A model generated the notes under the pieces. It saw nothing but the letters and a program-made list of their open reading frames with translations. It did not search any database and was not told where the DNA came from. A stretch of 64,000 bases of DNA from contig NZ_PHNC01000031.1 of the NCBI RefSeq assembly GCF_003121295.1, forward strand, positions 994,439-1,058,438. Reading direction: 5' to 3'. This DNA comes from Streptomyces orinoci (GTDB taxonomy: Bacteria > Actinomycetota > Actinomycetes > Streptomycetales > Streptomycetaceae). This document shows positions 36,182 to 43,485 of this stretch, piece after piece. A program made the position numbers and the translations under genes. How positions within the stretch are numbered: position 1 is the first letter of the stretch; each line of letters starts with the position of its first letter.

Positions 36182-36955
36182 CCCGTGCCGCGCCAGGAAG
36201 TCCAGGGTCAGCTTCTGCCACTCGTCGGGCCGCTCCATCATCACCACATGTCCCGCCTCGATCTCGGTGTACTCGGCCCCCGGGATCCGGGCCGCCAGAA
36301 AGAGGGAGTTCTCCGGGGACACCAGGTTGTCCAGGGTGGCGCCGATGACCAGGGTGGGCACCGAGATCCCGGGCAGGTCGCCGGTGACATCGGCCTCGGC
36401 CACCGCGCCGGACTGCTCCGGCGCTCCGGCCGGGATGGCCCGCGCTATCAGCCCATAGAAGGTCTTCAGCTGGGACCGAGGCACCGAGTTGAAGAACTGC
36501 CGGCTGAAATAGGTCATGGCGACAAAGCGGGCGTAGGCCTTGCGGTCGCCCTCGGCCAGCAGTTTCCGGGAGAGGTCCAGGGAGGCCAGTACCCGGTTGT
36601 CCGGACCGGGCAGTCCGGCGGTGAGCACCAGGCCGCGCACCCGGTCCGGATGCCGGGCGGCGGCCCGGATGGCGACCAGGGTGCCCATGGAGTAGCCGAG
36701 CACAGTGAAGCGCTCCACACCGGCGGCGGTCGCCGATCCGACGATGGCGTCCGCCAGCCCGTCAATGGTCAGCGGCTCCTCGGAGCGCGGAGTCGCCCCG
36801 GAACCGGGGTAGTTGGGGGCGACCACGGTATGGCACCGGGCGAGCGTGGGAAGCAGGGCCAGGAAGTTGCTCTCGATGCTGGCCCCGGCGCCATGCGCCA
36901 GCAGCAGCCCGGGGCCGGAGCCGGTGACGGTGGTGGACAGAGGGATCCGTGTCAT
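36176..36955 (-). CDS. Alpha/beta hydrolase (copy B)
   Basis: 259 residues, the same length as copy A. It has LLLAHGAGASIESNFLALL, VAPNYPGSGATPRS, nucleophile elbow LGYSMGTL, IGATLDNLVSPENS and AGHVVMMERPDEW. Similar residues through the whole length indicate duplication with the MerR gene trapped between the copies. Differences around the lid (FVAMTYFSRQFFNSVPRSQL in this copy) suggest changed substrate range. The 3' end overlaps the MerR gene by 6 bases. There is a 298-bp gap upstream. Confidence 0.9.
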   Translation of the reverse strand: MTRIPLSTTVTGSGPGLLLAHGAGASIESNFLALLPTLARCHTVVAPNYPGSGATPRSEEPLTIDGLADAIVGSATAAGVERFTVLGYSMGTLVAIRAAARHPDRVRGLVLTAGLPGPDNRVLASLDLSRKLLAEGDRKAYARFVAMTYFSRQFFNSVPRSQLKTFYGLIARAIPAGAPEQSGAVAEADVTGDLPGISVPTLVIGATLDNLVSPENSLFLAARIPGAEYTEIEAGHVVMMERPDEWQKLTLDFLARHGL

Positions 36956-37192
36956 ATCCGCAGATTCCCATGCGCGGGTCGGGCGCGGCTGGTGGCTGAG
37001 TGGTACCTCACACCTTCAACTCGGGCCCCGTCGGCCCGGTGAGCGCGGCCCGTCCCGCCCCGAGCGAATTTCCGGGAACTCGTGTTCCTCGCCATGAAAG
37101 GGATTCGTATGGTGAATTACCCGCGCCGGTCGGGGGAGTGCACGGAATGTGCGCGCGCCCTTGACGCGACTCCCCGGAACCGCGACGCTCAT

Positions 37193-37224
37193 GCAACCTG
37201 AGGCAACCAGGTAACCCGGCAACC
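37193..37224. promoter_or_regulatory. Iteron-like GCAACC repeats upstream of the whiJ-like block
   Basis: GCAACC occurs at 37193, 37203 and 37219, with GTAACC at 37211, plus the short dyad ACCTG (37196) / CAGGT (37208). It lies 30-60 bases before the first gene of the block, so it may be a binding site for one of the XRE proteins. The rest of the 298-bp gap (36956-37253) shows nothing else I can support. Confidence 0.4.
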
Positions 37225-37253
37225 CCGCCAAACTTCGGCAGAGGAGTCGTTCC

Positions 37254-37499
37254 ATGGCGCTACGGTTCTTCGGCAAGGACCCCCTCACCAATGGCGATGA
37301 CTGCCCGACAGTCTGGGTGGATGAGACCAATGCCGATCTGGTGTTCCAGGGCTGGAAAGCGGACCACCGGACCGAGGCCGAGTGCCTGGCGGACGGCCAT
37401 ATCCCCGACAGCGAGGCGGTGATCCGCATTCCCGCCCGAATGGTTGAGCTGGTCAGGAGGGCCTGTGATGCCGCAGAAGAGCGTTCCCGGCTTCACTGA
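37254..37499 (+). CDS. Small hypothetical protein preceding DUF6879 gene
   Basis: 81 residues, acidic, soluble. Begins MALRFFGKDPLTNGDDCPTV; the central part contains VFQGWKADHRTEAECLADGH and the end is VELVRRACDAAEERSRLH. I recall proteins of this look next to XRE/DUF6879 genes in streptomycetes but no function. ATG 37254 has GAGGAG upstream. It overlaps the DUF6879 gene by 32 bases in another frame, so the two are co-translated. Confidence 0.8.
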   Translation: MALRFFGKDPLTNGDDCPTVWVDETNADLVFQGWKADHRTEAECLADGHIPDSEAVIRIPARMVELVRRACDAAEERSRLH

Positions 37500-37992
37500 A
37501 CTGATAACCGGCTGCCAGGGCACGGCCGTTCACCTGGAAATGCGTGACAACTACGCGGTCTCCGCCGAGGCGGAGGACTTCCGGGAATGGCGCAGAAACG
37601 GGCGCATCGGCCCCGGCTCCCTCAGCCGCCGCCGGCCATGGCTGGACCTGGTACGCGAGACCGTCGGCCGGGGCGTGGTGATGCGCCGAGCCCGCATAGT
37701 CTCCGAGCCGGTCACCGAGTACATACGCTACGAGCACGCCGGAACTCATCTGAATGTGGCGGCCGGTGAACAGGTCCGCTGGCTGCCGCGCCGGCTCACC
37801 AACGATCTCGTCCTCCCGGGAAACGACTTGTGGCTCTTTGACAACCGCCTGATCCGCTTCGGTCATTTCACCGGCGACGGTGCCTCCGCGGGGCATGAAC
37901 TCTGCGACGACCCCGTGGTGGTCAAACAGTGCGCCACCGCCTTCGAGGCGATATGGGCGCGCGCCACGCCACACGAGATATTCACGGTCTGA
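37468..37992 (+). CDS. DUF6879 family protein
   Basis: 174 residues. The pattern AVHLEMRDNY, RRPWLDLVRETVGRGVVMRR, ARIVSEPVTEYIRYEHAGTH, VRWLPRR, and NDLWLFDNRLI matches DUF6879, which in actinobacteria accompanies XRE/DUF5753 regulators. Function unknown; small gene products of such whiJ-like loci are thought to modulate the partner DNA-binding protein. ATG 37468 has CAGGAGG upstream. The XRE gene follows 23 bases later. Confidence 0.88.
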   Translation: MPQKSVPGFTELITGCQGTAVHLEMRDNYAVSAEAEDFREWRRNGRIGPGSLSRRRPWLDLVRETVGRGVVMRRARIVSEPVTEYIRYEHAGTHLNVAAGEQVRWLPRRLTNDLVLPGNDLWLFDNRLIRFGHFTGDGASAGHELCDDPVVVKQCATAFEAIWARATPHEIFTV

Positions 37993-38015
37993 TCGCACCA
38001 CCGGGAATGTCAGCC

Positions 38016-38867
38016 ATGCCCAGCTACCAGTCCTCGGCTGTTCAGACCGCCCGTCGGGCGGTGGCGGACCGGCTCCGGGAGGTCCGGCTCGATGCCGGGC
38101 TCACCGGGCAGGAACTCGCCGTCCGCTGCGGCTGGAACAAGTCGAAGTCCTCGCGTATCGAGAACGCCCGTACCCCGCCGTCCGATTCGGACATCCACAA
38201 GTGGTGCGCCGCCTGCGATGCCTCGCCCCAGGCCGCGGATATCATCGCCGCCTCCCGCTCGGCGGAGTCGATGTACATCGAGTGGCGCCGTCTCCAGCGC
38301 ACCGGGCTGCGCCGCCTCCAGGAGAGCCGCCGGCCGCTCTATGAGCGCACCAGGAATTTCCGGGGCTATGGCTCACATGTCATCCCCGGCCTGTTCCAGA
38401 CCTTCGCCTATGCCCGCGCCCTGCTGATCTCGATCGGCCGTTTCCATGGCACTTCGGACGACGCCGAACAGGCGGCCGAAGCGCGCGTCGCCCGCTCCCG
38501 GCTGCTTTCCGAAGGCGGGCGCCGGTACGCGGTCCTGGTCGAGGAATCCGTGCTGCGATACCAGATCGGTGACTCGGTGGTGATGGCCGGGCAGCTGGGG
38601 CATCTGCTGTCGGTGATGTCACTGCCCTCGGTTTCCCTGGGCGTCATTCCCTTCGGCGCGGCCGAGCGGAGTATGTGGACGCTGGAGGCGTTCAGCATCT
38701 TCGACGAACAAAGGGTCCATGTCGAACTGCTCACCGCACAGATTACGGTCACCGCTCCCGGCGAAATAGCGCTCTACGCAAAGGCGTTCGCCGAACTGAG
38801 GGAACTGGCGGTGTACGGACCCGAAGCACGAACCCTCATCGTGGCCGCGATCGACGCACTGAGCTGA
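38016..38867 (+). CDS. XRE-family regulator with DUF5753 domain (WhiJ-like), copy 1
   Basis: 283 residues: an N-terminal Xre HTH (about 12-70, LTGQELAVRCGWNKSKSSRI) and a C-terminal DUF5753 domain (RTRNFRGYGSHVIPGLFQTF to the end). This is the architecture of WhiJ-type developmental regulators of Streptomyces. It forms a unit with the two genes upstream. ATG 38007 is an alternative start, but 38016 fits the family N-terminus MPSYQSSAVQ better. The ligand is unknown; DUF5753 is thought to be the sensing or partner-binding half. Confidence 0.9.
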   Translation: MPSYQSSAVQTARRAVADRLREVRLDAGLTGQELAVRCGWNKSKSSRIENARTPPSDSDIHKWCAACDASPQAADIIAASRSAESMYIEWRRLQRTGLRRLQESRRPLYERTRNFRGYGSHVIPGLFQTFAYARALLISIGRFHGTSDDAEQAAEARVARSRLLSEGGRRYAVLVEESVLRYQIGDSVVMAGQLGHLLSVMSLPSVSLGVIPFGAAERSMWTLEAFSIFDEQRVHVELLTAQITVTAPGEIALYAKAFAELRELAVYGPEARTLIVAAIDALS

Positions 38868-38894
38868 ACCGGCATGCAACTCGGTAGAACTTCC

Positions 38895-38924
38895 TTGAGT
38901 AGCGGAGCGGTTGATTCCTAGCGT
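38895..38924 (+). promoter_or_regulatory. Sigma-70-type promoter giving a probable leaderless mRNA
   Basis: TTGAGT (38895-38900) and TAGCGT (38919-38924) are separated by 18 bp. The -10 ends 6 bases before the ATG at 38931, and no ribosome-binding site is present, so transcription likely starts at or next to the A of the start codon. Confidence 0.65.
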
Positions 38925-38930
38925 CGTCAT

Positions 38931-39374
38931 ATGGAGCGTTTCCGGGGGATTGGCGAAGCCCGGCAGGACATGGGGCTCGCCGCGCTGCGGCGCTCGGCCG
39001 CCGGCCTGGCGGCAGAGCTGCGGGACGCGCTGTCGGCTCATGGGCTCACGGTGCAGGTGATCGCCGAGCCGCCGATGTCGGGCCGGGCATATGTGTCGAT
39101 CCTGGAACCGCTGATGGAGGAGGAGGTACGGGTCATCGCTGATGCGCTGCGGGAGTACCGGGGAAGTGGGCGTAACAGCCTCAGTGTTGGCGTCGCCGAG
39201 GCGAATGCGCGCAGTCGCCGCTATCTGGACTTCGCGGAACAGGCGGAACAGGGCGGCTGCGCGGAGTGCCGCCGCCTGAAGGAGCGCTTCTCGGCGGCGG
39301 TGCGCGGGGATGACGCGGAGGCGGCGGAGGGGTGGCGACTGATGCTGGGGAGGCACTTGCGGGAGCAGCACTGA
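38931..39374 (+). CDS. Two-domain hypothetical protein (fused form)
   Basis: 147 residues, no known family recalled. Domain 1 (about 17-95) has LRRSAAGLAAELRDALSAHG, a strand region with AEPPMSGRAYVSI, and SVGVAEANARSR. Domain 2 (about 108-147) has a Cys pair CAECRRLK and ends MLGRHLREQH, a possible small metal site of Cys2 plus His2. The same two domains occur 1.4 kb away as two separate overlapping genes (40746 and 41030). It sits directly after one XRE/DUF5753 gene and faces the DUF397/XRE pair. Leaderless by its promoter. A regulatory accessory role is only an inference. Confidence 0.75.
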   Translation: MERFRGIGEARQDMGLAALRRSAAGLAAELRDALSAHGLTVQVIAEPPMSGRAYVSILEPLMEEEVRVIADALREYRGSGRNSLSVGVAEANARSRRYLDFAEQAEQGGCAECRRLKERFSAAVRGDDAEAAEGWRLMLGRHLREQH

Positions 39375-39525
39375 GTTCTGCGCACACCTGCGCTTCCGGT
39401 GCGCCCGGGCCCTTCCGGGTGCGCCCGGTTGGCGTGGGCCGGGTTTCCGCACGGGGGGTGCGGGTTGGGCGGCGGTTTCCCGCCCAGTTGGGGCGCGTCA
39501 TTTCCCGTGCGGGTTCGCTGTGGCT

Positions 39526-39549
39526 GGTCGCGCAGTTCCCCGCGCCCCT
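39526..39549. repeat. Dispersed terminator-like repeat, short variant
   Basis: A perfect copy of the 24-bp core (contains CGCGCAGTTCCCCGCGCCC), followed by CTGGAGGGGC, giving a GC hairpin. It lies in the 207-bp gap between the convergent fused two-domain gene and DUF397 gene; the rest of the gap holds GC-rich imperfect repeats (TGCGCCCGG, about 39403 and 39420). Confidence 0.85.
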
Positions 39550-39581
39550 GGAGGGGCTGGCCGGAGAGCATCGGCAGGCCC

Positions 39582-39785
39582 CTATGGGGCCAGGCGGTTG
39601 TCGGCCAGGGCGCGGAGGAAGGCGCTCCAGGAAGCGCGGGGCGGGTTGAGCGTTTGCCCGCTCGGGCGCTTGCTGTCTCTTATCGGGACGGAGTCGGGTC
39701 GAGTGTCCGATACTTCGAGGCATTCCTCTGCGTTGGGATCGCTGTGAGTTGATTTGCGCCAGACGGCGCTGGTCAGGGCTTGCAT
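39582..39785 (-). CDS. DUF397 family small protein
   Basis: 67 residues. The DUF397 pattern is clear: VWRKSTHSDPNAEECLEVSD, VPIRDSKRPSG and WSAFLRALAD. DUF397 proteins pair with XRE/DUF5753 regulators in hundreds of actinobacterial loci, and the pairs have been discussed as developmental or antibiotic-control switches with toxin-antitoxin-like layout. Here it overlaps the end of the XRE gene by 13 bases and is translated after it. Acidic and soluble. Confidence 0.92.
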   Translation of the reverse strand: MQALTSAVWRKSTHSDPNAEECLEVSDTRPDSVPIRDSKRPSGQTLNPPRASWSAFLRALADNRLAP

Positions 39786-40624
39786 GCGCTCAGTTCCTCT
39801 ACGACCTGTTCAAGGAAGGGGATCGACTCCTGCGGTGCAAGCGCGGCGGCCTGGAGGAGGCCGTACTTATGGCAATGCCGGACCACAGATGCCTTGTCGG
39901 TGACGAGTTTCCCGAAGCTTCCACCTTCCAGGTAGACCACATCTGGGCCATGTTCAAAGGACATCAATGTCATGGATCCGCCCATCGCAGGGTGGCCCCC
40001 GGCCGCGAATGGGAGGATCTGCACTTCAATGTTGGGGGCTTTCGCGGCCTCGATGAGGCGCTCCAACTGCTCGCGCATCACCATTGGTGTACCGACTGCG
40101 CGTCGTACAACGGCCTCGTCGAGCACAACCCACAGGAGTGGCGGGTCCGGCCGGGTGAGGATGGTCTGGCGATTCATCCGGTAGGTCACCTGTTGTTCGA
40201 TCTCGTCGGCGGTACACCATGGCTGTCCGACGAGGAACAACTCTCGGGCATAAGCCTCGGTTTGCAGTAGGCCGGGGATGCAGTGGGCCAAGTACTGGCG
40301 CATAACGGTGGACTTGGCCTGGTAGTCCCTCAGCCTCTCGGTGGGGAAGGGCTTCCGCCAATTGTTGACGGGCCCTTTCTCTACGTGCTCCCAGAGGTCA
40401 TGCAGGTCACCGTCCGCGTCAAGCGCCTCGTCCAGCAGCTTGGAGACGTCCTCGGTCGGCACCTCGTTGCCCAGCTCGTACTGGGCGATCCGGCTGTGGG
40501 TCGTATGAACCCTGGAAGCGAGCTGCCGCTGAGTCCAGCCCACTCGCAGGCGCAGCTTCCGCAGCTTCACCCCGTACAAGCACGCCAGTGAGGCGCTCGG
40601 ATCGAGCTTCACCGGTGCAGGCAC
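39773..40624 (-). CDS. XRE-family regulator with DUF5753 domain (WhiJ-like), copy 2
   Basis: 283 residues, the same length as copy 1 at 38016. The HTH is at about 18-75 (LRVGWTQRQLASRVHTTHSR) and the DUF5753 domain runs from about 85 to the end (YLAHCIPGLLQTEAYARELF, LWVVLDEAVVRRAVG, LSFEHGP-like segments). GTG 40624 follows GGGGCGG; longer in-frame starts would cover the divergent gene. The next gene, DUF397, overlaps its stop codon. It should bind its own promoter region, shared with the divergent two-gene unit at 40746. Confidence 0.9.
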   Translation of the reverse strand: MPAPVKLDPSASLACLYGVKLRKLRLRVGWTQRQLASRVHTTHSRIAQYELGNEVPTEDVSKLLDEALDADGDLHDLWEHVEKGPVNNWRKPFPTERLRDYQAKSTVMRQYLAHCIPGLLQTEAYARELFLVGQPWCTADEIEQQVTYRMNRQTILTRPDPPLLWVVLDEAVVRRAVGTPMVMREQLERLIEAAKAPNIEVQILPFAAGGHPAMGGSMTLMSFEHGPDVVYLEGGSFGKLVTDKASVVRHCHKYGLLQAAALAPQESIPFLEQVVEELSACKP

Positions 40625-40745
40625 CTTTGCCGCCCCCCATTTTCGCGTAGCGCAGCCGCAAACCCCTACCCCTGGTGAGCCTAGCCACACCCCCCGATGC
40701 TGGGTGCTGAAACGGGAGCGATCCAACCACCCGAGGTACCCACCC

Positions 40746-41033
40746 ATGCCCCAGACCCAACCACCCCCCGACACCCACCAGTTGCGCCGAACCGCCGCCC
40801 GGCTGGCCGTCGAACTCCACGACGCCCTGCGAGCCCACGGCTTCGCCGTGCAAGTGGCGCCGGAGCCGCCCATGGACGGCCACGCCTACATCTCCCTCCT
40901 CGACCCCCTCCGCGAGGACGAGGCCAGGGTGCTCACCGACGCGCTGCGCGCCTACCGGGCCAGCCGCCGGGAAACGCTGAGCATCGGCGTGGCCCAGGCC
41001 AACGCCCGCAGCCGCAAGGGCGGTCTGGCATGA
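40746..41033 (+). CDS. Hypothetical protein, domain-1 half of split two-domain pair
   Basis: 95 residues that align along their length with domain 1 of the fused protein at 38931: LRRTAARLAVELHDALRAHG, EPPMDGHAYISLLDPL, then SIGVAQANARSR. ATG 40746 has GAGG about 9 bases upstream. Its TGA overlaps the ATG of the next gene (ATGA), so the two halves are translationally coupled. It is divergent from the XRE/DUF397 pair with 121 bp between starts. Unknown function. Confidence 0.78.
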   Translation: MPQTQPPPDTHQLRRTAARLAVELHDALRAHGFAVQVAPEPPMDGHAYISLLDPLREDEARVLTDALRAYRASRRETLSIGVAQANARSRKGGLA

Positions 41034-41170
41034 ATGACCGGCCACCGCCCCCCTGCCCGGAGTGCCGGCGCATCAAGGCGCACTACTACGCCGCCGACAG
41101 GGCCGGCGACCGCCCCGCGGCCGAGGCATGGACCACGGCCATGGGCCGCCATCTGCGCCAGGCGCACTGA
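41030..41170 (+). CDS. Small Cys-pair protein, domain-2 half of split two-domain pair
   Basis: 46 residues: CPECRRIKAHYYAADRAGD, then a helix ending MGRHLRQAH. It matches domain 2 of the fused protein at 38931 (CAECRRLK...MGRHLR..H; the fused form has LGRHLR). CxxC plus two C-terminal His could bind zinc. The start overlaps the previous stop by 4 bases. Too short for routine gene calling, but conservation of the motif with the fused form makes it credible. Confidence 0.72.
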   Translation: MNDRPPPPCPECRRIKAHYYAADRAGDRPAAEAWTTAMGRHLRQAH

Positions 41171-41176
41171 CGCTTG

Positions 41177-41243
41177 GGCGCTCCGGGGCGGCAAACCCTT
41201 GTGAAGCCGGCCGCAGGGCAAAGGTTTCCCGCCCCGGAACGCC
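41177..41243. terminator. Long inverted repeat between convergent genes
   Basis: Arms 41177-41197 and 41223-41243 (the left begins GGCGCTCCGGGGCGG) pair over 21 bp with two mismatches, loop about 25 nt. It lies 6 bases after the small Cys-pair gene and 4 bases before the end of the convergent DUF4287 gene, so it should terminate both. Confidence 0.8.
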
Positions 41244-41246
41244 CCG

Positions 41247-41447
41247 TCACTCAGCCAGCGTATGCGCGACCAGCGCGTTGGCGTGGCCATGGCCCAGGCC
41301 GTGCTCCGACTTCAGCCAGCTGACCAGCTCCATGTGCTTGGTGAGCGGGGAGGAGCGGATGAGATCCTTCCACTCCGCTATCGGACGGCCGTACTTGCGC
41401 TCGATGGAGGGGAAGTAGCTGGCGGGACCCTTAACGGTTTCAGTCAT
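41247..41447 (-). CDS. DUF4287 domain small protein
   Basis: 66 residues. The pattern GPASYFPSIERKYGRPIAEW, HMELVSWLKSEHGLGHGHAN and ALVAHTL matches DUF4287, a small helical domain of unknown function, often found alone or fused to YdhG-like proteins. It overlaps the upstream GNAT gene by 4 bases (ATGA), so it is co-translated with it. Soluble, cytosolic. Confidence 0.87.
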   Translation of the reverse strand: MTETVKGPASYFPSIERKYGRPIAEWKDLIRSSPLTKHMELVSWLKSEHGLGHGHANALVAHTLAE

Positions 41448-41971
41448 GCGGGCAGTGTGTCACCACCCACTGACAACGCCGCCGGCCAGACGATCTCGTA
41501 GTAGCGCACCCGCTCGTCCTCGCCGGTCAGCCGCATGCCGGCCGCCGCCATCACTCGCTGGGAGGCGATGTTGTCCAGGTCGGCGTCGCCCTTGACGCGG
41601 GCGATGCCGTGCTGCCGGGCCAGGCGCAGGAGTTCGCGCAGCGCCTCGGTGGCGTACCCCTGGCCCCGGGCGCCGGGCACCAGGCCATAGCCGATGGTGA
41701 CGGAGCGGTCGGGGCACGGCGGGCCGTGGAAACCCAGACCGCCGATCACCTGTCCGTCCGCCCGGCGGCGGATCTCATAGCCGCCGAAGGGCTGCGGATT
41801 CCCGGTAACCGCACAGTGGTTGAGGAAGTCGGTGGCCGCTTTCACGTCCCCGTCGCTGGGATAACCGGGCGCCCAGCGGTCGCCGGGAGCCGGGGTGCGC
41901 GTCACGACTCGTCTGGCCTCTTCGACGGTCATGGGGTGAAGTAGCAGCCGTTCGGTTATGAGGTCGCTCAT
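41444..41971 (-). CDS. GNAT-family N-acetyltransferase
   Basis: 175 residues with the RimJ/RimL-type GNAT fold. It starts SDLITERLLLHPMTVEEARR; the acetyl-CoA pyrophosphate loop is VPGARGQGYATEAL; the C-terminal part has DNIASQRVMAAAGMRLTGED. It acetylates an unknown amine or protein N-terminus. It is coupled to the DUF4287 gene and divergent from the ornithine cyclodeaminase-like gene (36 bp between starts), which allows shared control. Confidence 0.9.
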   Translation of the reverse strand: MSDLITERLLLHPMTVEEARRVVTRTPAPGDRWAPGYPSDGDVKAATDFLNHCAVTGNPQPFGGYEIRRRADGQVIGGLGFHGPPCPDRSVTIGYGLVPGARGQGYATEALRELLRLARQHGIARVKGDADLDNIASQRVMAAAGMRLTGEDERVRYYEIVWPAALSVGGDTLPA

Positions 41972-42007
41972 ATCAGCGATCACTAGCACGGGAGACGGGG
42001 TTTGGCC

Positions 42008-42886
42008 ATGGGATTGCGGGTCCTTGACGACACCGAGGTACGGGCCCGGCTGGACGCCCGTACCGCGACGGAGGCGGTACGGCGGGCGTTGCTGGCGCAC
42101 CATGCGGGCACCCTGGCCGCGCCCGCGCGGGTACGGGCCCCGCTGGGCGGCGGTGACCTGGTGGTCACCGCCGGACGGCTGCGCGAGCAGGGGCTGTTCG
42201 GGTTCCGGGCGTACGACACCCTGGTGGATGCCGAGCAGTTGGTGGCTGTCTGGGACGAGACGGGCCAACTGCGGCTGGTGGTGCACGGGGAGGAGCTGGG
42301 GCCGCGCCGTACCGGGGCGATCGGGGCGGTGGCGCTGGATGCGATGGCCCGGCCGGGGGCGCTGCGGCTGGGCTTGGTGGGGGCCGGAGTCCAGGCGTGG
42401 ACGCAGTTGTGGGCGGTGAGCGCGGTGCGTGCGGTGACGGAGGTGGCGGTGTGGTCCCGCCGGAGGGAGCGGGCCGAGGGGTTCGCCCGGCGGGCGGGAG
42501 AGCAACTCGGGGTAACCGTAAGGGTGGTGGAGCGGGCCGAGCAGGCCGTGCGGGAGCGGGATGCGGTGATCGTTGCCACCAAGAGCACGACTCCGGTGGT
42601 GGCGAGCGAGTGGCTGGCGCCGGGGACGCACTTGTCCACGGTTGGCCCCAAGGGGCCGGAGGCGCATGAGGTGCCGGTGGAGTTGGTGGAGCGGGCGGAG
42701 GTTCTGGTCACCGACTCCCTGGCACAGGCGGCCGGTTCACTGTTCCCGGCGGGGCGGCTGGTGGAGTTGGGCGCGGTACTGGCGGGGGCGGCGCCTGGGC
42801 GTACCCATGCCGACCAGATCAGCGTGTTCTGCTCGGTTGGGCTGGCCGGGACGGAAGTGGCCGTGGCGGCGGCGCTGGTGGGGTAG
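42008..42886 (+). CDS. Ornithine cyclodeaminase/mu-crystallin-family protein
   Basis: 292 residues. An NAD-binding Rossmann motif LGLVGAGVQAWTQLWAV and ATKSTTPVVASEWLAPGTHL are family signatures. Conserved substrate residues lie in FRAYDTLVDAEQLVAVWDE. True ornithine cyclodeaminase makes proline from ornithine, but relatives are ketimine reductases and alanine dehydrogenases. The short length (relatives about 310-350) leaves the exact activity open. Ornithine aminotransferase is encoded 15 kb away. Confidence 0.87.
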   Translation: MGLRVLDDTEVRARLDARTATEAVRRALLAHHAGTLAAPARVRAPLGGGDLVVTAGRLREQGLFGFRAYDTLVDAEQLVAVWDETGQLRLVVHGEELGPRRTGAIGAVALDAMARPGALRLGLVGAGVQAWTQLWAVSAVRAVTEVAVWSRRRERAEGFARRAGEQLGVTVRVVERAEQAVRERDAVIVATKSTTPVVASEWLAPGTHLSTVGPKGPEAHEVPVELVERAEVLVTDSLAQAAGSLFPAGRLVELGAVLAGAAPGRTHADQISVFCSVGLAGTEVAVAAALVG

Positions 42887-42920
42887 GAGCGGGTGTTGTC
42901 CGGGCGCGGGTCGTGTCTGG

Positions 42921-43046
42921 CTGGCCGGGCCCGCGCGGCGGAGCGGTATATGTGGCGGCCCCGCGCAACTGACAGGGCCGTCGGGACGGGGCTGCGATTT
43001 CGGGTGCGGGTCGTGTGTGGCTGGTCGCGCAGTTCCCCGCGCCCCT
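42921..43046. repeat. Two dispersed terminator-like repeats (long then short variant)
   Basis: A diverged long-variant copy at 42921-42970 (GGAGCGGTATATGTGGCGG insert) is followed by a perfect 24-bp short core at 43023-43046 and a further fragment around 43057-43090 with TATATGTGGCGGCC. All lie between the convergent cyclodeaminase-like gene and the small secreted-protein gene. Confidence 0.8.
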
Positions 43047-43099
43047 GATGGGCGCCCGGCGCGAGCCGTATATGTGGCGGCCCCCGCCCTGATGGGCCC

Positions 43100-43291
43100 C
43101 TACTCGGTGCCCCCCGCTGCACCCCGGACATCCTGCTGGTGCGGGGTGATCACGCGGACGTTGAAGGTGGGTTCGGGTGCCGGGCGGTCCGCGCCGGCGG
43201 CGATTGCGGTGGCGGCCGGGGTGAGCAGCGCGGCGGCCAGCGCCGCGGTGGCGGCGGCACGAAGAGCGGTGCGGCGGCGGTCGTTTCGCAT
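43100..43291 (-). CDS. Small secreted protein (63 aa)
   Basis: Starts MRNDRRRTALRAAATAALAA: basic N-terminus, hydrophobic core to about residue 30, probable cleavage near AIAAGA. The mature peptide is about 33 residues (segment APEPTFNVRVITPHQQDVRG) with no Cys. CAGGAG on the minus strand 7 bases before ATG supports it. Unknown function; no export or modification genes beside it to suggest a peptide natural product. Confidence 0.6.
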   Translation of the reverse strand: MRNDRRRTALRAAATAALAAALLTPAATAIAAGADRPAPEPTFNVRVITPHQQDVRGAAGGTE

Positions 43292-43485
43292 GCGAAGGCT
43301 CCTGGACGTACTCGGTCGGCTCCCGGTACACGGTAGACGCCGCGTTTGCCCGAGTGGTTCATTCCGTGTCACGAGCGTGTGACAAGGGCCGCGTTTAGTG
43401 TTCGTCAAGCATTCGGCTGCGTGGGGCGGGCAGGCTGAGGCCCGTTATCCGGAATCGGGCAATCTCCCTGGAAGGGAAGCCAGTT

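Noticed and set aside
37094..37201. 35-codon ORF with a CTEC motif in the gap before the whiJ-like block
   Set aside because: No ribosome-binding site, and it runs into the GCAACC repeats; the Cys pair resembles the C.ECRR motif only superficially.
39582..40624. Classical toxin-antitoxin system
   Set aside because: The XRE-DUF397 order and overlap resemble one, but the XRE carries a large DUF5753 domain and known relatives are developmental or regulatory; no toxin fold is visible.
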